A stretch of 47,649 nt of DNA from Bacillus renqingensis (GTDB taxonomy: Bacteria; Bacillota; Bacilli; Bacillales; Cytobacillaceae), in the NCBI RefSeq assembly GCF_016464375.1, contig NZ_JADDIU010000037.1, positions 1 to 47,649 on the forward strand, given 5' to 3'. Made by a program: the position numbers and the translations under genes. Below the pieces are notes generated by a model. That model was not told where the DNA came from, did no database searches, and saw only the letters and a program-made list of their open reading frames with translations. Positions 16,916-25,132 of this stretch are shown piece after piece (the first letter of the stretch is position 1; every line of letters begins with the position of its first letter).

Positions 16916-17809
16916 TTACACTTTCATCTTCGGATCCAGAGCATCCCGCAGCCCGTCTCCAAATAAGTTAATACCAAGTACAGTGAGCAAAATCGCTAAG
17001 CCTGAAAATGTAGCCATGTGGGGACTTAACACTAAATAGTCCTTCCCATCCTTCAGAATACTTCCCCAAGAGGCAGTAGGCGGCTGGACACCGAGCCCTA
17101 AGAAACTCAAAGCTGCTTCTGAAATAATCGCCCCCGCAACGCTCATGGTTCCATAAACAATTATTGGCGCCATACAGTTTGGCAGGATATGTTGGAGGAT
17201 AATTCTTCCATTCGTAGCACCAAGTGATTTCGTTACCTCAATAAATTCCTCTTCCTTTACACTCAGTACTTGTCCACGTACAATACGAGCAAACCCCGGA
17301 ATATTGGCAATGCCAATCGCAATAATCACATTCACTAATCCTTGACCCAGCACCGTCATTAAGGTAATTGCTAATAAGATGAAAGGAAAGGCAAATAAAC
17401 CATCCATGGTTCTCATGATAATAGCGTCAAGACGCCCGCCAAAATACCCGGAAACCAGTCCTAATAACGTGCCAAAAAAGGCACCAAAAATGACAGCAGC
17501 AATACCGACCATTAATGAAATCCTTGCCCCGTAAACCAAACGGCTGAACAAATCCCTTCCATAGTTATCCGTACCTAAAAGATGACCATCGGTACCAGGT
17601 ACGGCTAAAGAATGAGCGACATCCATTTGATTCGGGGAATGAGTCGCAATCAGTGGCGCAAAGATGGCAATAAGAGTCATAAGGGCGGTAATAGTTAGAC
17701 CGATGGCGGCAAGACGGTTCCGCATCAGTTTTTTCATCAGTCCCGCTTCTTTCTTTACCTTCTTTTTTTCCGGCTCAATTTGAACAATTGAACTTTGTAC
17801 AGAAGCCAT
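16916..17809 (-). CDS. Oligopeptide/dipeptide ABC transporter permease (OppC/DppC type)
   Basis: This 297-aa permease has a cytosolic Lys-rich N-terminus followed by an OppC-type first membrane span (RNRLAAIGLTITALMTLIAI), the periplasmic-side LGTDNYGRDLFSRLVYGARI motif, and the EAA cytosolic loop (EVTKSLGATNGRIILQHILP). It ends with LNLFGDGLRDALDPK-like residues typical of the family. Its ATG overlaps the upstream permease stop (TAATG). Confidence 0.93.
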   Translation of the reverse strand: MASVQSSIVQIEPEKKKVKKEAGLMKKLMRNRLAAIGLTITALMTLIAIFAPLIATHSPNQMDVAHSLAVPGTDGHLLGTDNYGRDLFSRLVYGARISLMVGIAAVIFGAFFGTLLGLVSGYFGGRLDAIIMRTMDGLFAFPFILLAITLMTVLGQGLVNVIIAIGIANIPGFARIVRGQVLSVKEEEFIEVTKSLGATNGRIILQHILPNCMAPIIVYGTMSVAGAIISEAALSFLGLGVQPPTASWGSILKDGKDYLVLSPHMATFSGLAILLTVLGINLFGDGLRDALDPKMKV

Positions 17810-18774
17810 TATTTTGTCCCTCCCTTGCTTGAGGAATAATTAACCCGTGGATTGACTACTTTATACATCACATCAACGAAAAGATTGACAAGTACAAAAA
17901 TGACAGCAATAAACAGCACCGTTCCTTGAACAACGACAAAATCACGCTTGTCAATCGCATCGACAATCAATCGTCCCATCCCCGGCCAGCTAAAAATGGT
18001 TTCCGTCAAAACAGCGCCCCCCAGCATCATTGAAATCTGCATCCCGAGTACGGTAAGCAATGGGGTTAAGGCATTTTTGAAAGCATGCTTGCAAACCACC
18101 CAAAATTCACCCAACCCTTTAGAACGAGCGGTTTTAATGTAATCCTGTGAAATAACCTCCAGCATACTAGATCGGGTAATCCGGGCAAAGGTTGCCATCG
18201 GAATCGTAGCAAGCGTAATACTTGGCAAGACCAAATGCTTCAAATAAGGGATTAGCCCCTCTTCCATTGATCCCATACCGGTTGCCGGGAACCAGCCAAG
18301 GTTCACACTGAAATAGAGAACGAGCATAACGCCCAGCCAAAAGATAGGCATCGATACCCCGATTAAAGAGACAAGCATGACCGCATAATCCATTAAAGAG
18401 TTTTGTTTAGAGGCCGAAATAATTCCAGCCGGAATCCCAATGAAAATGGCAATCACAAGGGCACTTGCCGCTAAAATCAATGTATTAGGAAAACGCTCCA
18501 TTATTAAATGACTAATCGGTTCATTATAGGTAAGCGATACGCCTAAATTCCCTTGAAGCAGATCGATGACATAATGGAAAAATTGCAAATATAATGGATC
18601 ATTTAATCCAAGACTCTTCCTCAATGCCTCTATATCTTCCACACTTGCTTGTGGACCAAGCATAACGGCTGCAGGATCCCCAGGGATGAGCCGGGTAATA
18701 ATAAACACAATAATCGCAACGACTACAACCGTAGGCAGAAGATCAAACAGCCTTCTCACAATGTACTTGCCCAT
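17809..18774 (-). CDS. Oligopeptide/dipeptide ABC transporter permease (OppB/DppB type)
   Basis: This 321-aa permease starts MGKYIVRRLFDLLPTVVVV, the usual OppB entry. It has FIITRLIPGDPAAVMLGPQA, the EAA-loop segment TARSKGLGEFWVVCKHAFKN and the late ETIFSWPGMGRL motif. It is the first gene of the minus-strand transporter operon. A TGATTCA-N5-TGAATTA operator candidate lies 37 nt upstream of the start, between it and the divergent binding-protein gene. Confidence 0.93.
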   Translation of the reverse strand: MGKYIVRRLFDLLPTVVVVAIIVFIITRLIPGDPAAVMLGPQASVEDIEALRKSLGLNDPLYLQFFHYVIDLLQGNLGVSLTYNEPISHLIMERFPNTLILAASALVIAIFIGIPAGIISASKQNSLMDYAVMLVSLIGVSMPIFWLGVMLVLYFSVNLGWFPATGMGSMEEGLIPYLKHLVLPSITLATIPMATFARITRSSMLEVISQDYIKTARSKGLGEFWVVCKHAFKNALTPLLTVLGMQISMMLGGAVLTETIFSWPGMGRLIVDAIDKRDFVVVQGTVLFIAVIFVLVNLFVDVMYKVVNPRVNYSSSKGGTK

Positions 18775-18810
18775 AAGGTACCTCCCTTTTTAAACCACAA
18801 TTTGAAACAG

Positions 18811-18829
18811 TGATTCAGTATATGAATTA
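18811..18829. promoter_or_regulatory. Operator candidate 1 (TGATTCA-N5-TGAATTA)
   Basis: TGATTCA GTATA TGAATTA is a 19-nt dyad with one mismatch, 37 nt upstream of the oppB-type start. It matches the second copy at 18970-18988 in both arms and in spacing. Confidence 0.55.
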
Positions 18830-18969
18830 CGAATTAGTGTATCACTGCAAAAATAAGTTGTAAATAACAAATAATCAAAATGTAATATTTTTTGAAAAGA
18901 TTTAAAAAACTTATTTACTCATTAAATTTTATGTGGTACATTTTATTTTAAATTCATTATGAGAAACCA

Positions 18970-18988
18970 TGATTCACATTGTGAATCA
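18970..18988. promoter_or_regulatory. Operator candidate 2 (perfect 19-nt palindrome)
   Basis: TGATTCACATTGTGAATCA is a perfect palindrome ending 15 nt before the start of the binding-protein gene, just before its ribosome site. It would sit in the 5' leader or on the start site, a position suited to repression. The IclR protein of the region is the likely ligand. Confidence 0.6.
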
Positions 18989-19003
18989 AAAAGGAGGAAA
19001 AAG

Positions 19004-20617
19004 ATGAAAGGCAATCGTTTTAGCCACTTGGTTTTATTGGTTATCACTTCTCTTGTTTTGATACTCACCGCCTGTTCTTCAGGAACAAATGATTCAAAAG
19101 CGTCACCTTCTAATGGAAACAAGAAAGAAGCAGGTAAGCCTCAAGATGGAGGAACTTTAAAGGTAGGTCTATCCGCAAACCCAAAAACATTGGACCCAAT
19201 TAAATATACCGGGGTCTATGAATCACAGGTCATGCGCTCAGTAGGAGATACGCTCATTGTTTATAACAAAGAATTAACGGATTTTGTTCCATCATTAGCT
19301 AAAAAATGGAAAATATCCGATGATATGAAGGTCTATACCTTTACATTGCGTGACGATGTTTACTTCCAGCAGGGGAAATACCAGGATGGTCGTAAAATGA
19401 CAGCGGAAGATGTTAAATACAGCTTGGAACGCTCTTCCAAACAATCAGCGATGAACCGTCTGCGCGGCGTGGAAAAGGTGGAGGTCACCGGGGAAAACGA
19501 AGTCGCCATTCATTTAACTAAACCGAATGCCGCCCTACTACCAATGCTAACGGATGCAGGAAACATCATTGTTCCTAAAGAAGAGGTGGAAGGCTGGGGA
19601 GACCAGTTTGGCAGCCATCTAATTGGTACCGGTCCTTTCAAATTGGATAGCTGGGAAAAGGATTCTCAAGTGAAATTAGTCCGCCACGATAAATATTGGG
19701 GAGAAAAGCCGCATCTTGACGGTGTTGTTTTCAACATTATTCCCGATGCCAATATGATGGTCAACTCTTTACGTTCCGGTGACATTAATATAGGGATGGA
19801 CGTAAAAGGGCAAAACCGTGAACTTGTCAAAAAAGATCCTAAACTCAAACTTTTATCAAAACCTGCCCTCTCCTTAACTTACTTAGATCTAAACAACAAA
19901 AAAGGACCAACGGCTAATAAAAAAGTTCGTGAGGCCATCTATAAAGCAACAAACGTTGAGGAAATTGTAAAAGGGGTAAATAAATGGGGCGGTGCAGAAA
20001 AGTCATTCATGCCGCTGCCTAAAAAGTCTTGGGGTTACAGTAAGGATCTAGAGAAGCTAACGCCAACTTATGATCCTAAAGAAGCGAAGAAACTTCTCGC
20101 AGAAGCAGGTTACCCAGATGGCTTTAAAACGGAACTATATCTTGCTGAATCCCGCGTCCCATACGGAACAATTTTTCAAAACCAAATGAAGAAAAACCTG
20201 AACATTGATGTAGAACTTAAAGTAGTGGAATGGGGAACCTATAGTGATACAGTCGCCAAAGGAAATGCACCGATGTCAATCGGCGGCTGGACCTGGTATC
20301 CAGACCCTTACTTCTTCCTCTTCCAATTATTCCATTCCTCACAGGTTGGTGCACTTGGAAATGGTAAGGGCTACGAAAACCCTGAAGTAGACAAGCTTCT
20401 GGATAGAGCTGTTTCTGAAACAGTGGACCAGAATGAACGAGCAAAACTCTATCAACAGGCACTTGAAGTCATCCTGAAAGATATCCCACGGATCGAACTC
20501 GATACAGTCGATGCTACAGCAGGGATAAACCAAACGGTTCAAGGGTTCGATGTATCACCAGACTTCTCCTTACAAATAGTGGATCCAAACGGAACAAACG
20601 TATGGATGAGCAAATAA
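19004..20617 (+). CDS. Peptide ABC transporter substrate-binding lipoprotein (SBP family 5)
   Basis: A 537-aa lipoprotein. The signal peptide (SHLVLLVITSLVLILTACSS) has the lipobox LTAC, so Cys is lipidated and the protein is membrane-anchored outside the cell. The mature part has family-5 features: GGTLKVGLSANPKTLDPIKY, FTLRDDVYFQQG, SAEDVKYS-like segment (TAEDVKYSLER) and GTGPFKLDSWEKD. I chose ATG 19004, after AAGGAGGAAAAAG; an in-frame ATG at 18959 would place the operator inside the gene and spoil the signal peptide. It is divergent from the permease/ATPase operon and delivers their substrate. Confidence 0.92.
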   Translation: MKGNRFSHLVLLVITSLVLILTACSSGTNDSKASPSNGNKKEAGKPQDGGTLKVGLSANPKTLDPIKYTGVYESQVMRSVGDTLIVYNKELTDFVPSLAKKWKISDDMKVYTFTLRDDVYFQQGKYQDGRKMTAEDVKYSLERSSKQSAMNRLRGVEKVEVTGENEVAIHLTKPNAALLPMLTDAGNIIVPKEEVEGWGDQFGSHLIGTGPFKLDSWEKDSQVKLVRHDKYWGEKPHLDGVVFNIIPDANMMVNSLRSGDINIGMDVKGQNRELVKKDPKLKLLSKPALSLTYLDLNNKKGPTANKKVREAIYKATNVEEIVKGVNKWGGAEKSFMPLPKKSWGYSKDLEKLTPTYDPKEAKKLLAEAGYPDGFKTELYLAESRVPYGTIFQNQMKKNLNIDVELKVVEWGTYSDTVAKGNAPMSIGGWTWYPDPYFFLFQLFHSSQVGALGNGKGYENPEVDKLLDRAVSETVDQNERAKLYQQALEVILKDIPRIELDTVDATAGINQTVQGFDVSPDFSLQIVDPNGTNVWMSK

Positions 20618-20656
20618 TCTGCTAGTTGAAGAAGCCTGAATGCAGAAAACGATCAA

Positions 20657-20690
20657 GAAAAGTAGAGGTGAAATCTCTACTTTTCTTCTA
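20657..20690 (+). terminator. Terminator after the binding-protein gene
   Basis: GAAAAGTAGAG (20657-20667) pairs with CTCTACTTTTC (20675-20685) around GTGAAAT, followed by TTCT. The stem's own T-rich arm supplies the tract. Confidence 0.8.
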
Positions 20691-20696
20691 TTCTAT

Positions 20697-20863
20697 AAGA
20701 AAAGCGCAAGGCGCCCTGGTCAGCCCCGACAAGCATAAGACGCTCCTGAATAGAAGGCGCTCTTTGCCTTCAATTCAGGAGTGGCTGTAGACCATAGAGG
20801 GGTTAGGCGCTGGAGCTGGACAATTCTCAAAGTCGAAAATTTTATACTTTCATAATCTACTAG
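20697..20863 (+). repeat. Dispersed ~160-bp repeat, copy 1
   Basis: It begins AAGAAAAGCGCAAGGCGCC and then GGTCAGCCCCGACAAGCATA. It ends GGCGCTGGAGCTGGAC..AATTCTC..ATCTACTAG. The two ends can pair (GCGCC and CAGCCCC with GGGGYTRGGCGC). The middle holds a nested hairpin CTCCTGAAT..ATTCAGGAG with GAAGGC/GCCTTC inside. It lies directly upstream of the amidohydrolase operon. Confidence 0.8.
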
Positions 20864-20880
20864 AAAGAAGGTCATAGTCA

Positions 20881-21984
20881 GTGGAAATAACGGCTATTAC
20901 AAACGCAAACGTCTACCAGGAAAAAACCGGAAACTTTTCTGTTCAGACCATTTTAATCAAGGATGGGCGCCTGCTCGATATCCTGGACCCAGCTAAGAAC
21001 ATATCTGCTCACACCATCATAGCGGCAGACGGTCTTTATTTAACTCCCGGATTTATTGATACCTGTTCTCAAATCGGGCTAAAGGAAGTGGGAATCCGTT
21101 GGGAAGGCCATGATGGATATGAACCTAATGAGAATCACGGACTGGACTTACAGGTCATCGACGGGATTTATCCATTGGATCAAGCCTTTCAAGACGCCGT
21201 CGCATTTGGGGTGACAGCTGCCCATATTGTTTCCTCCCCAGAGTCCGTTGTAGGAGCGAGAACGGCTGTAATTCACACAGATGGAAAAACAGTAGATGAA
21301 ATGGTCCTCCATTCCAATCTCGGGATTGTTTTTTCCATGGGGGATCTTCCTAAAAACGCTTATTTTGAGAAAACAAAGACCCCCCTCACCCGCATGGGTA
21401 TCGCTCTAAGAATCAGAACGGCCTTAAAGAAACTGCAAGCCACAGGCAGGCTGCAGGATGTCCCTATTTTCATTCGCTCACACCGGGCAGATGACATCGC
21501 GACCGCTTGTCGCATTGCTGGAGAATTCAATCTTCCATTTGTTCTTGTTCATGGAACTGAATATCCGCTGACAAGCCGCCTGCCAAAAGGAGATTCTTTC
21601 TCCATGATTGCCGGTCCCTGCTTTCAACCGATGGAAAGAGGCGAGCTAAAGAATTTAGACCCGGCACTATATAACACTCTGTTTAACGATGACATTCCGT
21701 TTACGTTTGCAACAGATCATCCCGTCAGTTCTGTAACGCATTTGCAAAAGGAAGGGGCTTTAGCACTAAAAGCCGGGGTTCCGGAAAAAGTTATTTTAAA
21801 CGGGTTAACCCAAGATGCTGCTAAACTATTAAAAATTGAGCATCTCACAGGAAGCCTGCAGAAAGGCCTTTATGCCGACTTAGTCCTATGGAATAAACAT
21901 CCGCTAGATTTAACAGCACGCGCGGTCCGAACGTTTATTAAAGGAAAAGAAGTATACAGATGGGAGGGATTAAATCAATGTTAA
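20881..21984 (+). CDS. Amidohydrolase-family protein lacking the N-terminal HxH metal motif
   Basis: This 367-aa amidohydrolase superfamily protein has a small beta domain (about 1-55 and 335-367) and a TIM-barrel. After LTPGFID, where active members have HxH, it reads TCSQIG, so both first metal-binding His are gone. It keeps later His and Asp positions (SHRADDIATA, VLVHGTEYPL, ATDHPVSS). The start is GTG at 20881. The downstream gene overlaps it by 7 nt (from the preferred ATG) and encodes a complete homologue with shared motifs, so this may be a structural or regulatory partner. A mononuclear enzyme using the later ligands is the alternative. Confidence 0.82.
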   Translation: MEITAITNANVYQEKTGNFSVQTILIKDGRLLDILDPAKNISAHTIIAADGLYLTPGFIDTCSQIGLKEVGIRWEGHDGYEPNENHGLDLQVIDGIYPLDQAFQDAVAFGVTAAHIVSSPESVVGARTAVIHTDGKTVDEMVLHSNLGIVFSMGDLPKNAYFEKTKTPLTRMGIALRIRTALKKLQATGRLQDVPIFIRSHRADDIATACRIAGEFNLPFVLVHGTEYPLTSRLPKGDSFSMIAGPCFQPMERGELKNLDPALYNTLFNDDIPFTFATDHPVSSVTHLQKEGALALKAGVPEKVILNGLTQDAAKLLKIEHLTGSLQKGLYADLVLWNKHPLDLTARAVRTFIKGKEVYRWEGLNQC

Positions 21985-23153
21985 CTGTATTTTCTGGAGC
22001 CGATATCTATACAATGGACGAAAAAAATACCGTATTACGCAATGCAGACCTGTGGATACAAGATGGCAAAGTAATCAAGGCAGGGGTGAATACGGAGATC
22101 CCTGCAGATGCAGAAGTGATTTCTGCGGCTGGCTATGTCATAACCCCGGGGTTAATTGATATCCATACACATGTTGGGATTTGGGGGGAGATCAATGAAC
22201 GAATCAATGATGCCTGTGAATATTCCAGCCCTTTTACTCCACTGATGTCTGCGATTGATGGGATTGACATCCACCACTTTTCCTTTCAGCTCGCACGCAA
22301 AGGCGGAGTGACAACGATTCAAAGCGGGACCGGAAGCGCCAACCCAATTGGCGGGGTTTGGACGATTTTAAAAACAGCTGGAGACAGCCTCGAAGAAATG
22401 ATTGTGACTGAAAAAAGCGGCTTAAAAGGAGCATTAGGGGAAAATCCCAAAAATGTATTTGGCCAATCCTATCAAAAGACTCCTGTAACGAGAATGGCCG
22501 TAGCCCAGCTTATCCGTCAAGGCTTTCAAAAGGCGGAGAAGCTAACCCAGACGGAACGATTAGATGCAATTGAACACGGGACAGAACTGGCCCCCTTTAT
22601 CGAAGTACTAGAAGGGAAAATGCCGATGCATCTGCACTGCCATCGTGCTGATGATATCGCAACTGCAATTCGTATTGCAAAGGAATTCCAAATCAAGCTT
22701 TGTCTGGAGCATTGTACCGAGGGACATCTTATCCTTGAAGCGATTAAGGAGAGCGGAGCCAATGTCACCTTAGGACCATTTATGCTTCCAGCTACTAAAT
22801 ATGAGACACGGAACTCCACCCCTGAAGCACCGAAGTTGTTCCATGAAGCGGGAATCCCATTTGCCATCATGACCGACCACCCGTTTATCCCGATTCATTA
22901 CTTACTTCTGTGCGCAACAGAGGCTGTTCGTTACGGATTGGAAGAAACGGCGGCATTAAGGAGCATTACCAGTCAGGCGGCTACATTAGCCGGGATTGGG
23001 GACCGTGTTGGTTCACTGGAAGCAAGCAAAGACGCTGACTTTGTCCTTTGGTCCCATCACCCATTTGATACCCGGGCAAACGTAATGGCTACCTATATTA
23101 ACGGAAAAAAAGTTTATGACAAGGAGCAGGATAAGCCGTGGAGCAGTCGGTAG
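21978..23153 (+). CDS. Amidohydrolase-family protein (imidazolonepropionase-like) with full metal site
   Basis: This 391-aa metal-dependent hydrolase has GLIDIHTHVGIWGE (HxH near residue 60), HLHCHRADDIATA and CLEHCTEGH (barrel His ligands) and MTDHPFIPIHY (Asp). I chose ATG 21978, nine bases after GGAGGG; an in-frame ATG at 21960 lacks a site. It is paralogous to the upstream gene (both have HRADDIATA and TDHP) and overlaps AroM by 16 nt. The substrate is unknown; a cyclic amide or an isopeptide-like bond is plausible given the peptide importer nearby. Confidence 0.85.
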   Translation: MLTVFSGADIYTMDEKNTVLRNADLWIQDGKVIKAGVNTEIPADAEVISAAGYVITPGLIDIHTHVGIWGEINERINDACEYSSPFTPLMSAIDGIDIHHFSFQLARKGGVTTIQSGTGSANPIGGVWTILKTAGDSLEEMIVTEKSGLKGALGENPKNVFGQSYQKTPVTRMAVAQLIRQGFQKAEKLTQTERLDAIEHGTELAPFIEVLEGKMPMHLHCHRADDIATAIRIAKEFQIKLCLEHCTEGHLILEAIKESGANVTLGPFMLPATKYETRNSTPEAPKLFHEAGIPFAIMTDHPFIPIHYLLLCATEAVRYGLEETAALRSITSQAATLAGIGDRVGSLEASKDADFVLWSHHPFDTRANVMATYINGKKVYDKEQDKPWSSR

Positions 23154-23809
23154 GGATCATCACAATTGGACAAACGCCAAGGGTAGATATGATACCCGCT
23201 ATCAGAGGGTTCTTTCCAGCCGAGACCGTCATCATCGAAAAAGGTGTTCTTGATGGAAGACCTCAGGAGGAGATTCTTTCTCTTACCCCTGAACCTGGTC
23301 AAACCACTTTGATCTCACGGTTGAAGGACGGCGGAAAAGCGGTGATGGCCAAGGAAAAGATTGTGCCGATTGTACAACAGCTCATTGACGAACTAAATCA
23401 GCAGAATGTTTCCCTTATTGTTCTAGCCTGTACCGGCCAATTCCCTTGCTTTCGGAGCGAGGTTCCTGTTGTATATCCAGACCACCTGCTCAGCCATGTG
23501 GTACAGGGCGTTTTACAGGGGGGATTACTAGGCGTCATCATCCCGCTCCCCGAACAAGCACCAGCCATTATCCAAAAGTGGAAAGCGGCTGATTTTGATG
23601 TCATCCCGGCTGCCAGTTCCCCCTACTTGTTTCAAGAGAAGGAACTGATCAAAGCGATAAAACAGCTAGAGTCCTTTCCAATCAAAGCCATCATTCTCGA
23701 CTGCATGGGATATACAGAAGAGATGAAACAAATGGCCCAAGCCTACACAACCAAACCGATCCTGTTATCTCGTACTATTATCTATCGTATGATTGGGGAG
23801 ATTCTGTAA
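23138..23809 (+). CDS. AroM-family protein
   Basis: This 223-aa protein has the AroM signatures GIITIGQTPRVDMIPAI, EILSLTPEPGQTTLISRLKDG and LIVLACTGQFPCF. It uses a GTG start inside the end of the amidohydrolase gene. The name comes from E. coli aroM; no shikimate gene is here, so a role in aromatic synthesis is unlikely. The VLACTG segment and overall layout resemble Asp/Glu/hydantoin racemase-type proteins, where such a Cys is catalytic. Racemisation or lyase action on an imported amide is therefore an inference to test. Confidence 0.85.
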   Translation: MEQSVGIITIGQTPRVDMIPAIRGFFPAETVIIEKGVLDGRPQEEILSLTPEPGQTTLISRLKDGGKAVMAKEKIVPIVQQLIDELNQQNVSLIVLACTGQFPCFRSEVPVVYPDHLLSHVVQGVLQGGLLGVIIPLPEQAPAIIQKWKAADFDVIPAASSPYLFQEKELIKAIKQLESFPIKAIILDCMGYTEEMKQMAQAYTTKPILLSRTIIYRMIGEIL

Positions 23810-23854
23810 AACAGTGTCCAGGACTGGAGTGGCGCATGCCGCCAGACGTACAAA

Positions 23855-23886
23855 AGGAAGCATGAGAATCCATGCTTCCTATCTTT
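23855..23886 (+). terminator. Terminator after the AroM gene
   Basis: AGGAAGCATG (23855-23864) pairs with CATGCTTCCT (23871-23880) around a 6-nt loop, followed by ATCTTT. The T tract is weak. The rest of 23887-24034 shows only a short CCTG-CCAG/CTGG-CAGG hairpin near 24001. Confidence 0.65.
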
Positions 23887-24034
23887 ATAGTAAACATAAA
23901 CCTATTTAACTGCAAACAGTATTCCTAGCAGTTGAGGGTAAAGATATATTTGTTTCCTAAAAGCCAACTGTCATAAAATAAGACAACAGTATCGCGAAGA
24001 CCTGCCAGACATTTGCTGGACAGGCCGTTTCACA

Positions 24035-24195
24035 TAGTATCAGAATTTATATCATTTGACCTTGAGAGATGTCCAGCTCAAGGCGCCAGCAGCTCGAGGT
24101 CACAAGCCCATCCGTCAAGAAGGCTAAAGAACAGCCTTCTTGCGCCGGCTCGTCTTGTGCTTGTCGCCGCTAGGCGGGCGCCTTGCGCTTTTCTT
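24035..24195 (-). repeat. Dispersed ~160-bp repeat, copy 2 (inverted)
   Basis: On the minus strand it starts AAGAAAAGCGCAAGGCGCC and ends GATATAAATTCTGATACTA, the same terminus as copy 4. The middle has its own hairpin, AAGAAGGCT/AGCCTTCTT, different in sequence from copies 1 and 4. It lies between the convergent AroM and rbsB genes. Confidence 0.75.
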
Positions 24196-24200
24196 GTCAC

Positions 24201-25118
24201 TTACTCTTTTATTACAAGTTTTAACGGAGCAGGAATATTCTTTTCAACTTTTTTCCCTTGGATTACATCTCGGCCGGCATCGACAGCCAGTTTACCGATT
24301 AAATCCGGCTGCTGGGCGACGGTTGCTTCCATTTTCCCGGCTTTAATTGCTTTTAGCGCGTCATCATTGCCATCAAAGCCGATGACCATAATATCTTTCC
24401 CCGAACTGTTAATCGCCTCAATCGCTCCTAGTGCCATCTCATCATTATGAGCGAAAACGGCCTTAATATCCGGATTGGCCTGAAGCAGATTTTCCATTAC
24501 ATTTAAGCCTTTCGTTCGGTCGAAATCCGCTGACTGTTTCGCAACAACCTTTAATTTTTTATCTGCAATGTTATGGAAGCCCTGACCGCGTTCACGAGTC
24601 GCTGAAGCTCCTGGAACGCCTTCAAGCTCAGCAACCTGTGCTTTTTCTCCCAGCTTTTTCGCAATATAATCTGCGGCCATTTCCCCACCCTTAATATTAT
24701 CGGAAGCCACTAATGCTGCAACTTTCCCTTTATCAGCGGAACGGTCAAGTGTAATCACCGGAATTCCGATATTATTGGCAGATTGGACAGCGGTTGAAAT
24801 CGCCGCAGAATCCGTTGGGTTGATCAGCAAAATGTCAACACCTTGTTGAATTAAATCATCGACATCATTGATTTGTTTTGCAGAATCATTTTGTGCATCG
24901 ACCACTTTAACTTCCATTCCCAATGCCTTCACTTCTTTTTGCACACCATCTTTCAAGGCAACAAAAAATGGGTTATTTAAAGTTGAAACAGATAAACCAA
25001 TCTTCACATCTTTTAAGTCATCTTTTTTCGCGGGCTGGGCCCATTCAGGCGGCTGCATTGAACAAGCACCCAACAACAACAGCGACAGTGACATGAATAG
25101 AACAGCTAGTTTTTTCAT
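24201..25118 (-). CDS. rbsB: Ribose ABC transporter substrate-binding lipoprotein RbsB
   Basis: This 305-aa protein has a lipoprotein signal with lipobox LLGAC at residues 16-20. The periplasmic-binding-protein-like fold shows VKIGLSVSTLNNPFFVALKD, DVLLINPTDSAAISTAV-like sequence and VIGFDGNDDALKAIKAG. It binds ribose outside the membrane for RbsA/RbsC. It is the last gene of rbsRKDACB and lies 14 nt after rbsC. Confidence 0.93.
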   Translation of the reverse strand: MKKLAVLFMSLSLLLLGACSMQPPEWAQPAKKDDLKDVKIGLSVSTLNNPFFVALKDGVQKEVKALGMEVKVVDAQNDSAKQINDVDDLIQQGVDILLINPTDSAAISTAVQSANNIGIPVITLDRSADKGKVAALVASDNIKGGEMAADYIAKKLGEKAQVAELEGVPGASATRERGQGFHNIADKKLKVVAKQSADFDRTKGLNVMENLLQANPDIKAVFAHNDEMALGAIEAINSSGKDIMVIGFDGNDDALKAIKAGKMEATVAQQPDLIGKLAVDAGRDVIQGKKVEKNIPAPLKLVIKE

Positions 25119-25132
25119 GAAAATTCGCTCCC

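Noticed and set aside
18920..18950. Possible sigma-54 promoter (TGGTAC...) before the binding-protein gene
   Set aside because: The GC element of a -12 box (TTGCA at the right spacing) is missing.
24013..24450. 145-aa plus-strand frame
   Set aside because: It is made of repeat copy 2 plus the antisense of rbsB.
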